Shown here in pieces: positions 28,463 to 36,898 of a stretch of 64,000 nt of DNA. This DNA is from Caballeronia insecticola (GTDB lineage: Bacteria; Pseudomonadota; Gammaproteobacteria; Burkholderiales; Burkholderiaceae), in the NCBI RefSeq assembly GCF_000402035.1, contig NC_021287.1:248001-312000 (forward strand), given 5' to 3'. The notes under the pieces are model-generated. The model was not told where the DNA came from and made no database searches. It was given only the letters and a program-made list of their open reading frames with translations. Each line of letters opens with the position of its first letter. The first letter of the stretch is position 1. A program made the translations under genes and the position numbers.

Positions 28463-29416
28463 ATGAGCTGGCAAAGCGCTCTGGCTTGCTGGGCCGTACG
28501 CACGCGCATGCGTCCGCATAGCGCGAAGCCCGCGCTCGATGTCGAATTCGCGCGACGCTACACGTCCCGTCGCGTCTGGACGCCGCGCGTGCCGAAAGGC
28601 TGGCGGCTCGATGTACGCGACGCGGCCGCCGATCTCCCGCTGCGCGGCGAATGGCTCACGCCGCCGACTCGCCCGCGCGCAAACATGCTGTATCTGCACG
28701 GCGGCGGCTATTACTTTTGCTCTGCGCGCAGTCATCGGGCGATCACGTTCGGGCTGGCCACACGGACGAATGCGCGCGTCTTCTCGCTCGACTATCGCCT
28801 CGCGCCGGAACATCGCTTTCCCGCGGCGCTCGACGACAGCATCGCGGCCTATCGCCGAATTCTCGCCGATTGCGCCGATGGCGCCGACGCCCGGTCGATC
28901 GTTATCGCCGGCGATTCGGCCGGCGGCGGTCTCGCGTTGGCGACCTTGCTTGCACTGCGCGACGCCGGCGATCCGCTGCCCGCAGCGGCCGTGCTGTTTT
29001 CGCCGTGGACGGATCTCACGTGCAGCGGCGCGTCGCTGCAGACGAACGAGGGCCGCGATCCGATGTTCCACGCGGCGGCGTTTCCGCGCGTCGCCAGGCA
29101 ATATCTCGGCGACGCCGATGCGCGGCACCCTTACGCATCGCCGCTATTCGGCGCGTTTGAAGGCCTGCCGCCGCTGTTGATTCAGGCGGGCGACACGGAA
29201 CTCCTGCTCGACGATTCCACGCGACTCGCGCAGAACGCGCGCGCGGCCGGCGTCAGCGTCGACTTGCAGATCTGGAGCGGCGTCCCGCATATCTTCCAGA
29301 TCTGGGCGCCGTTTATGCCGGAAGCGCGTGCGGCGCTCGATCGCGCGGCCGGGTTCATCGGCGCGAAGGTGACTTTGCCGCAAGCTCAGCGTCCGCCCAT
29401 CACCTCGATGGTTTGA
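28463..29416 (+). CDS. Alpha/beta-fold hydrolase of the hormone-sensitive lipase type
   Basis: 317-residue esterase/lipase-like enzyme. It shows the oxyanion motif HGGGYYFCS, the nucleophile elbow GDSAGGG, the acid in AGDTELLLDD and the catalytic His in VPHIFQ, the full triad of the bacterial HSL family. There is no signal peptide, so it is cytoplasmic. The natural substrate is unknown. Its 3' end overlaps the convergent EcsC gene by 31 bases. Confidence 0.85.
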   Translation: MSWQSALACWAVRTRMRPHSAKPALDVEFARRYTSRRVWTPRVPKGWRLDVRDAAADLPLRGEWLTPPTRPRANMLYLHGGGYYFCSARSHRAITFGLATRTNARVFSLDYRLAPEHRFPAALDDSIAAYRRILADCADGADARSIVIAGDSAGGGLALATLLALRDAGDPLPAAAVLFSPWTDLTCSGASLQTNEGRDPMFHAAAFPRVARQYLGDADARHPYASPLFGAFEGLPPLLIQAGDTELLLDDSTRLAQNARAAGVSVDLQIWSGVPHIFQIWAPFMPEARAALDRAAGFIGAKVTLPQAQRPPITSMV

Positions 29417-30234
29417 TACGCCCGCTCGACCGCCGCCGTTCCGTAGCGGCGCTCGAGTCTGCGCACGGTGAAGTGTCCGTGCGCCATCTGCTGAAAATGG
29501 TCGATAAACACCGTGTTGACCATGGCGCCCAAGACCGCGCCGATCGCCGGAATCGATTTGGCGGCAACCTGCTCGCTGACTTGCACCGAGAAGCGCGACG
29601 CGATGGTTTGCAGAAACTTGAGCAGCGCCGTCGATCCGTGGCTGCTCAGACCTTTCGCGGCGATCTCGCTGGTCGCGCGCGACACAGACTGCGCGAGCGC
29701 GCCGCGCACGATGAAATAGCCGAGATCGGCGCTGTCGTCGCTGGTGTTGGTGCCGCCCATGCCCAGCACCATCATGCATTGCAGTTGGGTTTCGACGCGA
29801 TGCACGTCCTCGCCCTCGCTGCGCGCGATATCGCAGATGGAGCGGAACATCAGCGTCGTCGTGACCGGCAACTCGACCGGCAGCGCGAACAGCCCGAAGG
29901 CGCCGCCCGCCGCGCCCGTCGTCGCGACGGCGAGCTTGTGCATCAGGTTGTGCGGCTTGTCCGGCGGCGGCGCGAGCAGCGAATCCGACGGCGCGCTCTT
30001 GCCGATCGTGCGCAGCGCGAGCTGAAGGCACTTCTTGAGGGCGAGCTGCGTTGCTTCGTCCACTTTGCCCTGCGCGGCGGCGGGCAAGCGCCCCATCAGC
30101 TTTTCGATGGGCGCGCCGACGACGCTCGCCAGCTTCATCGTGAGCGCGGGGCTTTCGAGCGCATCTTTCGCGCGGGTCAGCGCCGCGAAATCGTCGGGTG
30201 TGAGCGGCGAGGTGATGATCGGCGTGGGTTCCAT
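29386..30234 (-). CDS. EcsC-family protein
   Basis: 282 residues from ATG at 30234 (MEPTPIITSPLTPDD); the frame is open to 30321 but the family-like part begins here. The EcsC domain is recognisable by KCLQLALRTIG, GAAGGAFGLFALPVELPVTT and the C-terminal GAVLGAMVNTVFIDHFQQMA. In Bacillus, EcsC lies with the EcsAB ABC transporter, but no such transporter is present here and the role in Proteobacteria is not established. It is divergent from the DHA2 exporter and shares the intergenic palindrome. Confidence 0.8.
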   Translation of the reverse strand: MEPTPIITSPLTPDDFAALTRAKDALESPALTMKLASVVGAPIEKLMGRLPAAAQGKVDEATQLALKKCLQLALRTIGKSAPSDSLLAPPPDKPHNLMHKLAVATTGAAGGAFGLFALPVELPVTTTLMFRSICDIARSEGEDVHRVETQLQCMMVLGMGGTNTSDDSADLGYFIVRGALAQSVSRATSEIAAKGLSSHGSTALLKFLQTIASRFSVQVSEQVAAKSIPAIGAVLGAMVNTVFIDHFQQMAHGHFTVRRLERRYGTAAVERAYQTIEVMGGR

Positions 30235-30293
30235 GCGATTTTTTCGGTTCGTAAAAGGGTGTGTGTCCCACGGATTAGAGCGTGGCGGCGTGC

Positions 30294-30299
30294 TATGAT
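30294..30299 (+). promoter_or_regulatory. candidate -10 box of the DHA2 exporter gene
   Basis: TATGAT preceded by TGC, an extended -10 form, 41 bases before the exporter start. No good -35 is visible. A start of transcription 6-8 bases downstream would lie just before the 14-bp palindrome. Confidence 0.4.
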
Positions 30300-30308
30300 T
30301 CCATTTCC

Positions 30309-30322
30309 ATTGACTAGTCAAT
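30309..30322. promoter_or_regulatory. perfect 14-bp palindrome, candidate MarR operator
   Basis: ATTGACTAGTCAAT is fully self-complementary and lies between the divergent EcsC gene and the DHA2 exporter gene, 17 bases before the exporter ATG and right after the candidate start of transcription. MarR-family repressors typically bind AT-rich palindromes of this size, and a MarR gene follows the exporter gene, so exporter repression is a reasonable inference. Confidence 0.65.
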
Positions 30323-30339
30323 TATTGCGCTTACAAAAG

Positions 30340-31935
30340 ATGGCCGTTCACACAGCCGCGCACCACTCGACCGGGCAGGTGCTGCCGTTCCGCGAATCGC
30401 TCATGGCGATGCTGGGCATTTCGTTCGTCACCATGCTGGTCGCGCTCGATCAGACCGTGGTGGGCACCGCGTTGCCGACCATCGTCGCCGAGTTAAAGGG
30501 CTTCGATCTCTACGCGTGGGTCGCCACGTCGTATCTTCTGACCTCCGTCATCACCGTGCCGATTTTCGGGCGCCTCGGCGACTATTACGGACGCAAGCCC
30601 TTCGTGATTGCGTCGATCGTCGTGTTCACCTTCGCGTCCGTGCTCTGCGGGCTCGCCAACAGCATGATGTTCCTGGTGCTCGCGCGGGGCTTGCAGGGCA
30701 TCGGCGGCGGGATGCTCGTCGGGACCGCGTTCGCGTGCATCGCCGACCTTTTCCCCGACAACGTCGTGCGCCTGCGCTGGCAGGTGATGATGAGCTCCGC
30801 GTTCGGCATCGCCAATGCGGTCGGGCCGTCGCTCGGCGGGATTCTCACGCAATACTACGGCTGGCGTTCGGTGTTCTACGTCAATCTGCCGGTGGGCGTC
30901 GTGTCGTTGTTTTTCGTGTGGCGCTTCCTGCCGCATCTGCGCCACGTCGCGCACGAGGGCAAGATGCGGCTCGACTGGCCGGGCGCCGCGCTGATCGCGA
31001 TTGCGCTCGGCGCGCTGCAATTGTTCGTCGAAATGTTGCCGAAGTACGGCGTCAGCGCACAAAGCGCCGCGTTGCTCGCGATGAGCGCCGCCGCTGCCTT
31101 CGGCCTGTGGAAATGGGAGATGCGCTGCGACTACGCGATCCTGCCCGTCGACATGTTCCGCAACAAGGCGCTCGCCGCGCTCTTCACGCTCGCGATTCTC
31201 GGCGGCTTCACGATGTTCTCGCTGCTCTTCTACGCTCCGCTCTTGTTCCAGGGCGGTTTCGGCATGTCGCCGAAGGACGCGGGCGTGATGATCACGCCGC
31301 TCGTCGTGTTCATTACGATCGGCAGCATCGTGAACGGGCGCATCGTGACGCGTCTGAAGAACGCCAACATGATGCTTTATGTGGGCTTCGCGTTGCTCGC
31401 CGTGTCGTGCCTGGGCGTTGTCGTCGCTACGCACAACATGCCGCGCCCGCTCTTGCTGGTGTTCATGCTGATCGGCGGTCTCGGGCTTGGCTTCGTGATG
31501 CCGAATCTCACCGTGTTCGCGCAGCAGACGGCGGGGCGCGCGCATCTGGGTATCGCGACCGCGTTGCTGCAATCGTTGCGCATGATCGGCGGGATGATCG
31601 GCACCGCGCTCACCGGCACGCTCGTGAGCCATCTCTATGCGAGCGGGGTAAATCTCGCGCTCGAAAAGGATCACGCGCTGCACTGGGCCGGCGATCTCTC
31701 CGATCCGCAGATTCTCATCAACCGCGACGGGCAGAATGCGCTGCTCGCGCAACTGAGCGCGGCGGGACATAACGGCGCGATGCTGCTGGAGTCCGCGCGC
31801 GAGGCGCTGGTCGCGGCGATCCACATCGGGCTTGCGCTGGCGGCGCTGGTGGCGGTCGTCTCGCTGTGGCAGTCTCGGCGCGTGCCGCCGGTGCGCCTGA
31901 AGGGGCCGCAGGAACCGGTCATCCTCGCCGAATGA
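30340..31935 (+). CDS. DHA2-family (EmrB/QacA-type) MFS exporter
   Basis: Inner-membrane drug/proton antiporter, 531 residues from ATG at 30340; the frame is open far upstream only because it is antisense to the EcsC gene. It has 14 predicted membrane segments, an N-terminal LDQTVVGTALPTIVAEL motif, motif A FGRLGDYYGRKP, ARGLQGIGGGM and motif C-like GPSLGGIL. Such exporters pump hydrophobic toxicants. No adjacent EmrA-type adaptor is present, so it probably acts alone in the inner membrane. The MarR gene starts 13 bases after its stop. Confidence 0.9.
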   Translation: MAVHTAAHHSTGQVLPFRESLMAMLGISFVTMLVALDQTVVGTALPTIVAELKGFDLYAWVATSYLLTSVITVPIFGRLGDYYGRKPFVIASIVVFTFASVLCGLANSMMFLVLARGLQGIGGGMLVGTAFACIADLFPDNVVRLRWQVMMSSAFGIANAVGPSLGGILTQYYGWRSVFYVNLPVGVVSLFFVWRFLPHLRHVAHEGKMRLDWPGAALIAIALGALQLFVEMLPKYGVSAQSAALLAMSAAAAFGLWKWEMRCDYAILPVDMFRNKALAALFTLAILGGFTMFSLLFYAPLLFQGGFGMSPKDAGVMITPLVVFITIGSIVNGRIVTRLKNANMMLYVGFALLAVSCLGVVVATHNMPRPLLLVFMLIGGLGLGFVMPNLTVFAQQTAGRAHLGIATALLQSLRMIGGMIGTALTGTLVSHLYASGVNLALEKDHALHWAGDLSDPQILINRDGQNALLAQLSAAGHNGAMLLESAREALVAAIHIGLALAALVAVVSLWQSRRVPPVRLKGPQEPVILAE

Positions 31936-31948
31936 GGGAAGCGAAAGC

Positions 31949-32419
31949 ATGAATGAACAGGACCGTATCGCCGTCGTGCAGCAGTTCGGGCGCACGTATC
32001 GCGCGTTCATGTCGGCGTTCGAGGCAGCCGTCGGTCAGCCGATGCCGCGCTGGCGCATCCTGCTCGCGTTGCACGAGCATGCGGGCATGCTGTCGCAGAA
32101 GCGGCTCGTCGAGCGGCTGAAGGTGGATCCGGGCGCGCTCACGCGCCAGTTGAAGACGCTGGAAGGACTCGGCTGGATCGTGCGCAGCGTCGACGCGCGC
32201 GACAACCGCGTGTCGAATGTCGCGTTGACGGCGCAGGGCCGCGCGATCGCCGAGGAAGGCCTGCCGCGTCGCAACGCGTTCCTGCACGACACGATGGCCG
32301 CACTCCCCGACGAGGCCATCGAAGCCTTGTCGAGCGCGCTGCACATGTTCGAGGGCCGGATTCAGGAAGTCGCGGCTGCCAATGCCGCTCAGGCGGCCGC
32401 GCTCGAAGAGAAGGCTTAG
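31949..32419 (+). CDS. MarR-family transcriptional regulator
   Basis: 156-residue winged-helix dimer. The DNA-binding core LSQKRLVERLKVDPGALTRQLKTLEGLGWI and the wing RSVDARDNRVSNVALT fit the family. It is co-directional with the DHA2 exporter 13 bases upstream and likely represses that operon through the ATTGACTAGTCAAT palindrome. The ligand is unknown. Its stop is 8 bases from the convergent deaminase gene, with no terminator visible between them. Confidence 0.9.
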   Translation: MNEQDRIAVVQQFGRTYRAFMSAFEAAVGQPMPRWRILLALHEHAGMLSQKRLVERLKVDPGALTRQLKTLEGLGWIVRSVDARDNRVSNVALTAQGRAIAEEGLPRRNAFLHDTMAALPDEAIEALSSALHMFEGRIQEVAAANAAQAAALEEKA

Positions 32420-32427
32420 AAGAAAGC

Positions 32428-33702
32428 TTAAAAGAACGTTTCGATCACTTCGGTGACGCGATACTTCGGATCGACGACGAGAATCTGGCGCCACTTGTCG
32501 AACGTGAGACACGGGTGCGAGATGTCGAAGGCGATCATGTCGCCGACCTTCACGTCATCGCCGGCCTTGATGCGCAGATAGGCGTGCTGATCCATCAGGC
32601 CGAAAATCTCCCAGCCTTCATCGGGCGAAACGTCACGCGGCGCTTCGTTGCCCGGACGATAATGCTTCGCCGGTTCCGGCATGCCCGCATCGAACGCGGA
32701 ATCGCGCTTGCCGAGCCCGATGATCGCGCGGTCCGGCTCGGGAATCGACTGCACATACGCCCACAATTGCAGCGCGGGCTTGAGCCCCTGGCCCATTTTC
32801 TTCGCGATCGGATTGCGCGCGAAAATCTCGTTCTGCGCTTTCTTGTAGATGCCGACGTCGTGCGTCAGATAGCAGCCCGGACGCAGCACCACTTCGATCG
32901 CATCGCTGTGGGCCTTGGCGAATTCGTCGGCGACCACGTCGTACCACGCGGATCCCGCGCCGGACAGAATCGCCGGCTGACGCGCGATCTTGCCTTCGGC
33001 GATCAATTTGCGCGTGACATCCACCGCGCTTTGCAGAAACTCGCGGACCTTCGTTTCGTCCTGCAGCACGCCTTCATACAATTCGATGCCCGCTAGCTCG
33101 ATCGTGCCCGGCCAGCGCGCGATTGCGGCAAGGACGGCGTCGCGCTGGGCGTCGTCGCGCACGCCGGTGCGTCCGCCCGGCACGCCGAGTTCGATCAGCA
33201 CGTTCAGCTTCTTGCGCACCGAACTGAAGAATTCGCCCAGTTGATCGACGCCGTCCGCCGAATCCACCAGACAGAAGAATTCGAAGTTCGGATCGGTCAG
33301 CAACTCGGCGATCATGCCCATGTTGCGTTTGCCGACGAGCTGATTCGCCATCAAGATGCGATGCACGCCGCCGCGATACGCCGCGCGCACCTGATGCGCG
33401 GTCGCGAGCGTGATGCCCCACGCGCCGGTTTCGAGCTGGCGGCGAAACAGTTGCGGCGCCATGGTCGTCTTGCCGTGCGGCGCGAGCTTCACGCCGTATT
33501 CGCCGACGAACGCCTGCATCCACTTCAGGTTGTGTTCGATTCGATCGGCATAAAGCACGGCGGCGGGCAGACTCACGTCCTCTTCGAGCAGATTCCATTG
33601 CAGACGCGCGGCGTCGTTCAACTGGATACTCGTGCCCGGCACCATGCCGAGACCCTTGCCGAACGGGTCGATCGCCGCGTTCTGATAGTTTGTAACTTTC
33701 AT
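32428..33702 (-). CDS. PLP- and zinc-dependent amino-acid deaminase (D-serine dehydratase type)
   Basis: 424 residues from ATG at 33702 (MKVTNYQNAAI). Fold type III PLP enzyme (alanine-racemase-like N-terminal barrel) with the Schiff-base Lys78 in APHGKTT and a C-terminal His-Pro-Cys (396-398, HPCLTFDKW), which matches the zinc ligands of eukaryote-type D-serine dehydratase DSD1. It probably removes ammonia from D-serine or a related D-amino acid; the exact substrate is inferred. Divergent from the RpiR regulator, beyond which lie a D-aminoacylase and RidA, supporting a D-amino-acid role. Confidence 0.85.
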   Translation of the reverse strand: MKVTNYQNAAIDPFGKGLGMVPGTSIQLNDAARLQWNLLEEDVSLPAAVLYADRIEHNLKWMQAFVGEYGVKLAPHGKTTMAPQLFRRQLETGAWGITLATAHQVRAAYRGGVHRILMANQLVGKRNMGMIAELLTDPNFEFFCLVDSADGVDQLGEFFSSVRKKLNVLIELGVPGGRTGVRDDAQRDAVLAAIARWPGTIELAGIELYEGVLQDETKVREFLQSAVDVTRKLIAEGKIARQPAILSGAGSAWYDVVADEFAKAHSDAIEVVLRPGCYLTHDVGIYKKAQNEIFARNPIAKKMGQGLKPALQLWAYVQSIPEPDRAIIGLGKRDSAFDAGMPEPAKHYRPGNEAPRDVSPDEGWEIFGLMDQHAYLRIKAGDDVKVGDMIAFDISHPCLTFDKWRQILVVDPKYRVTEVIETFF

Positions 33703-33771
33703 GTGCTGCCGCTCCATCGTCCGTTTAAATAAACACCTGTGCGCATGTGCGTGCGCGTCAAGGTTGACGGT

Positions 33772-33824
33772 GCTATGTTAACCAAAGTAGCATCCCGGAC
33801 GGAAATGTTATTTAGTAACATAGC
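33772..33824. promoter_or_regulatory. operator-like cluster of ATGTTA half-sites
   Basis: ATGTTA-TTTAG-TAACAT (33805-33821) is a 6-bp inverted repeat with a 5-base spacer. A further copy, GCTATGTTA (33772-33780), is the exact inverse of TAACATAGC (33816-33824). The cluster lies between the divergent deaminase and RpiR genes, 27 bases before the RpiR start, and is the obvious candidate binding site of that regulator. Confidence 0.6.
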
Positions 33825-33850
33825 CCTCACGTAAACCCTTGGACGCACCC

Positions 33851-34747
33851 ATGAACGGCCCTGCCGACTCGCTCAGCATCGATATCGTCGCACGCATCGC
33901 CGAGCGCGCGCCGGAGTTGCGCGGCGCCGAGCGCAAGGTCGCCGCGCTCGTGCTCGACGACATCGTGGGCGCATCGCGCGCGAGCATCGGCGCGCTGGCG
34001 GACAAGGCGGACGTGAGCATCGCGACGGTCACGCGCTTCGCCAAGGCGGTCGGCTGCGAGGACGTGCGCGAACTGAAGCTGCGGCTCGCGCAGGCGGCGG
34101 GCGTCGGGCAACGCTTTCTGAAGCGCCGTCCCGACGATGGCGAAGCGGTGCCGCATTCGCTCGCCGCGCGCATCTTCGACGAAGTGCAGGCAACGCTCGC
34201 GCAGAACCAGGGCGCGCTCGCCGCCGCGCCGATCGCCGCGGCCGCCGATGCGCTGGCCGCCGCGTCGATGATCTACGTGTTCGGCATGGGCGGCGGTTCG
34301 ACCGCGCTCGCCGACGAAATGCGCTTTCGCCTCGTGCGGCTCGGGCGGCCGGTCGCGTCGTATCAGGACGGGCTGTTGCAGCGCATGGTGGCGGCGACAC
34401 TGTCGCGCGAACATGTCGTCGTCGCGCTTTCGGTGACGGGGCAGACGCCCGAAATGGTCGAAAGCTGCCTGCTCGCGAAACAGTACGGCGCCCGCGTGAT
34501 CGCGCTGACGGCGCCCGCGTCGCCGCTCGGCGCGCTCGCGGACTGGCTCGTGCCGATCATCGCGATCGAAACGGACTTCATCTACAAGCCGTCGTCGTCG
34601 CGCTACGCGATGATGATGGCGCTCGACCTGCTCGTCACCGAACTGGCCGTCAGGCAGGCCGATCACAGCCGCGAACTGCTGCGCCGCATGAAACTCGCGC
34701 TCGATGCGCATCGCGGCGGCGGCGAGCGTCAACCTTTGGGAGATTGA
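33851..34747 (+). CDS. MurR/RpiR-family transcriptional regulator
   Basis: 298 residues from ATG at 33851 (MNGPADSLS); a TTG at 33839 would add four residues. The N-terminal HTH_6 domain (IGALADKADVSIATVTRFAKAVG) is followed by a SIS domain (about 115-260, YVFGMGGGSTALADEM, LSVTGQTPEMVES), which normally binds a phosphosugar or related ligand. It starts an operon with the D-aminoacylase (2-base gap) and RidA, and is divergent from the deaminase, so it probably controls both directions. Confidence 0.9.
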   Translation: MNGPADSLSIDIVARIAERAPELRGAERKVAALVLDDIVGASRASIGALADKADVSIATVTRFAKAVGCEDVRELKLRLAQAAGVGQRFLKRRPDDGEAVPHSLAARIFDEVQATLAQNQGALAAAPIAAAADALAAASMIYVFGMGGGSTALADEMRFRLVRLGRPVASYQDGLLQRMVAATLSREHVVVALSVTGQTPEMVESCLLAKQYGARVIALTAPASPLGALADWLVPIIAIETDFIYKPSSSRYAMMMALDLLVTELAVRQADHSRELLRRMKLALDAHRGGGERQPLGD

Positions 34748-34749
34748 TC

Positions 34750-36237
34750 ATGATGATCATGGAAAAGGCCGATACGCTGATCATCGGCGCGCGCGTGATC
34801 GACGGCACGGGCGCGCCCGCCGTCCTGCGCGATGTCGCGCTGCGCGACGAGCGCATCGTCGCGATCGAGGCGCCGGGCGGCTTGTCCGGCTGGAGCGCCG
34901 ACGAAACGTTCGACGCGCAGGGCAAAGTGCTCGCGCCTGGTTTCATCGACGTACACACGCACGACGACACCCACGTGATCCGCTCGCCGCAGATGCTGCC
35001 GAAGATCACGCAGGGCGTGACGACGGTGATCGTCGGCAATTGCGGGATCAGCGCGTCGCCGGTGACGCTGAAGGGCGATCCGCCGGACCCGATGAACCTG
35101 CTCGGCGACGCCGCCGCGTTCCAGTATCCGACCTTCGCCGCGTACGTCGAGGCGGTGAACGAGGCGCGTCCGGCGGTGAATGTCGGCGCGCTGATCGGAC
35201 ATACGGCGCTGCGCAACAATCAGATGGACCGGCTGGATCGCGCCGCGTCGGCCGATGAAGTCGCGGCCATGCGCGCGCAGCTCGAAGAGGCGCTGGATCA
35301 CGGCGCGCTCGGTTTGTCGAGCGGACTGGCGTACGGCTCGGCGTTCAACGCGCCGCCCGAGGAAGTGCAGGCGTTGGCCGAGCCGCTCGCGAAGGCGGGC
35401 GCGCTCTACACGACGCATATGCGCACCGAATTCGACGCGATCCTCGACGCGATGGACGAGGCGTATCGCGTGGGCCGCCATGCGCGCGTGCCGGTGGTGA
35501 TTTCGCATTTGAAGTGCGCGGGGCCGTCGAACTGGGGGCGCAGCGTGGAAGTGCTGAAGTCGCTGGAGACGACGCGCGACGGCCAGCCGGTCGGATGCGA
35601 CTGCTATCCGTACAACCGCAGTTCGTCGACGCTGGATCTGAAGCAGGTGACGGGCGATATCGACATCACGATCACATGGTCGACGCCGCATCCGGAAATG
35701 GCGGGCAAGCTGATTCGCGAAGTCGCCGATGAGTGGAACGTGAGCCAGCAGGAAGCGGCGAAACGTCTGCAACCGGCGGGCGCGGTGTATCACAACATGT
35801 CGGAGGACGACGTGCGGCGCATTCTCGCGCATCCCGCGACGATGGTCGGCTCGGACGGCCTGCCGAACGATCCGCTGCCGCATCCGCGTTTGTGGGGCGC
35901 GTTTCCGCGCGTGCTCGGCCACTATGCGCGCGATACGGCGCTGATTCCGCTGGAAGAAGCGGTGCGCAAGATGACGAGCCTGACGGCGCGGCGCTTCAGT
36001 TTGCCGGAGCGGGGCGAAGTGAAGGTGGGTTATCACGCGGATCTGGTCGTGTTCGATCCCGAGCGCGTGCGCGATGCCGCGACCTTCGCGAAGCCGCAGC
36101 AGGCGGCGGACGGCATCGACGCGGTGTGGGTGAATGGCGTTTTGACGTATCGCGAGCAGGCCGTGACCGGCGCGCGCGCGGGACGTTTCGTGGCGCGCGG
36201 CGCGGCATCGAAGCTCGATGCGCAGGGCGCGTTTTGA
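34750..36237 (+). CDS. N-acyl-D-amino-acid deacylase (D-aminoacylase)
   Basis: Zinc amidohydrolase that releases D-amino acids from N-acyl forms. 495 residues from ATG at 34750, with GGGAG about 8 bases upstream; a second ATG at 34759 is possible. It shows the metal site HTHDDTH (from residue 69), GNCGIS, SHLKCAG and the catalytic region MVGSDGLPND. No signal peptide, so cytoplasmic. It starts 2 bases after the RpiR gene, and RidA follows after 28 bases. Confidence 0.92.
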   Translation: MMIMEKADTLIIGARVIDGTGAPAVLRDVALRDERIVAIEAPGGLSGWSADETFDAQGKVLAPGFIDVHTHDDTHVIRSPQMLPKITQGVTTVIVGNCGISASPVTLKGDPPDPMNLLGDAAAFQYPTFAAYVEAVNEARPAVNVGALIGHTALRNNQMDRLDRAASADEVAAMRAQLEEALDHGALGLSSGLAYGSAFNAPPEEVQALAEPLAKAGALYTTHMRTEFDAILDAMDEAYRVGRHARVPVVISHLKCAGPSNWGRSVEVLKSLETTRDGQPVGCDCYPYNRSSSTLDLKQVTGDIDITITWSTPHPEMAGKLIREVADEWNVSQQEAAKRLQPAGAVYHNMSEDDVRRILAHPATMVGSDGLPNDPLPHPRLWGAFPRVLGHYARDTALIPLEEAVRKMTSLTARRFSLPERGEVKVGYHADLVVFDPERVRDAATFAKPQQAADGIDAVWVNGVLTYREQAVTGARAGRFVARGAASKLDAQGAF

Positions 36238-36265
36238 ATTCTCGTAAATGGAAAGGAGTTGGACG

Positions 36266-36649
36266 ATGAAGCGTTATGGCGTGGAAGGTGGCAAGGGACA
36301 AGGCGGCGCGCACATGCCGTTCGCACGCGCGGTCGAAGCCGACGGCTGGCTGTTCGTGTCGGGCCAGACGCCGATGGAAAACGGCGAAGTGATCAACGGC
36401 GGCATCGTCGAGCAATCGCACAAGGCGATTCAGAACGTGCTCGCGATTCTGAAGGAAGCCGGTTACGGCACGGAGCATGTCGTGCGCTGCGGCGTGTGGC
36501 TGGACGATCCGCGCGACTTCGCGTCGTTCAACAAGGTGTTCAAGGAATACTTCGGCGCGAATCCGCCGGCGCGGGCGTGCGTGGTGTCGTCGATGGTGAT
36601 CGACTGCAAGGTCGAGGTGGATTGCGTGGCTTATAAGAAGGCGCAATAG
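36266..36649 (+). CDS. RidA-family enamine/imine deaminase
   Basis: 127 residues from ATG at 36266, with a clear AAGGAG ribosome binding site. RidA proteins hydrolyse reactive enamines/imines, such as 2-aminoacrylate released by PLP dehydratases, to keto acids. Arg103 in ARACVVSS matches the substrate-binding arginine of the active family. Its presence in a cluster with a PLP deaminase fits protection against 2-aminoacrylate. It is the last gene of the operon and ends in a strong terminator. Confidence 0.92.
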   Translation: MKRYGVEGGKGQGGAHMPFARAVEADGWLFVSGQTPMENGEVINGGIVEQSHKAIQNVLAILKEAGYGTEHVVRCGVWLDDPRDFASFNKVFKEYFGANPPARACVVSSMVIDCKVEVDCVAYKKAQ

Positions 36650-36686
36650 CCTGAACAGAGGCGCTCAGATTGCTACGTGTCAATTT

Positions 36687-36724
36687 TGCGGCAGGGGTGC
36701 TTGGCTCCCTGCCGCATTTTTTTT
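36687..36724 (+). terminator. intrinsic terminator of the RpiR-deacylase-RidA operon
   Basis: A 10-bp perfect stem (TGCGGCAGGG/CCCTGCCGCA, 10-base loop) followed by eight T, 37 bases past the ridA stop. Confidence 0.93.
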
Positions 36725-36898
36725 GCTTGTAGGGACTAGCGGTTTCAACCAATGATTTATACCGAAAGGCGTGCGAAAAATCCGACTTTGATGGCAGGCT
36801 CCTCGGAATACGCTTTTCCGCGAGGTTCTGTCATTAGAATGAGGTATTGATCGTATCGAGCGATGCGGTAATTTCAATTCGTATGGAAACCGCCGAAT

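Noticed and set aside
29413..30339. Long N-terminal extension of the DHA2 exporter frame
   Set aside because: The extra 309 codons are antisense to the EcsC gene and Arg-rich; the family start is at 30340.
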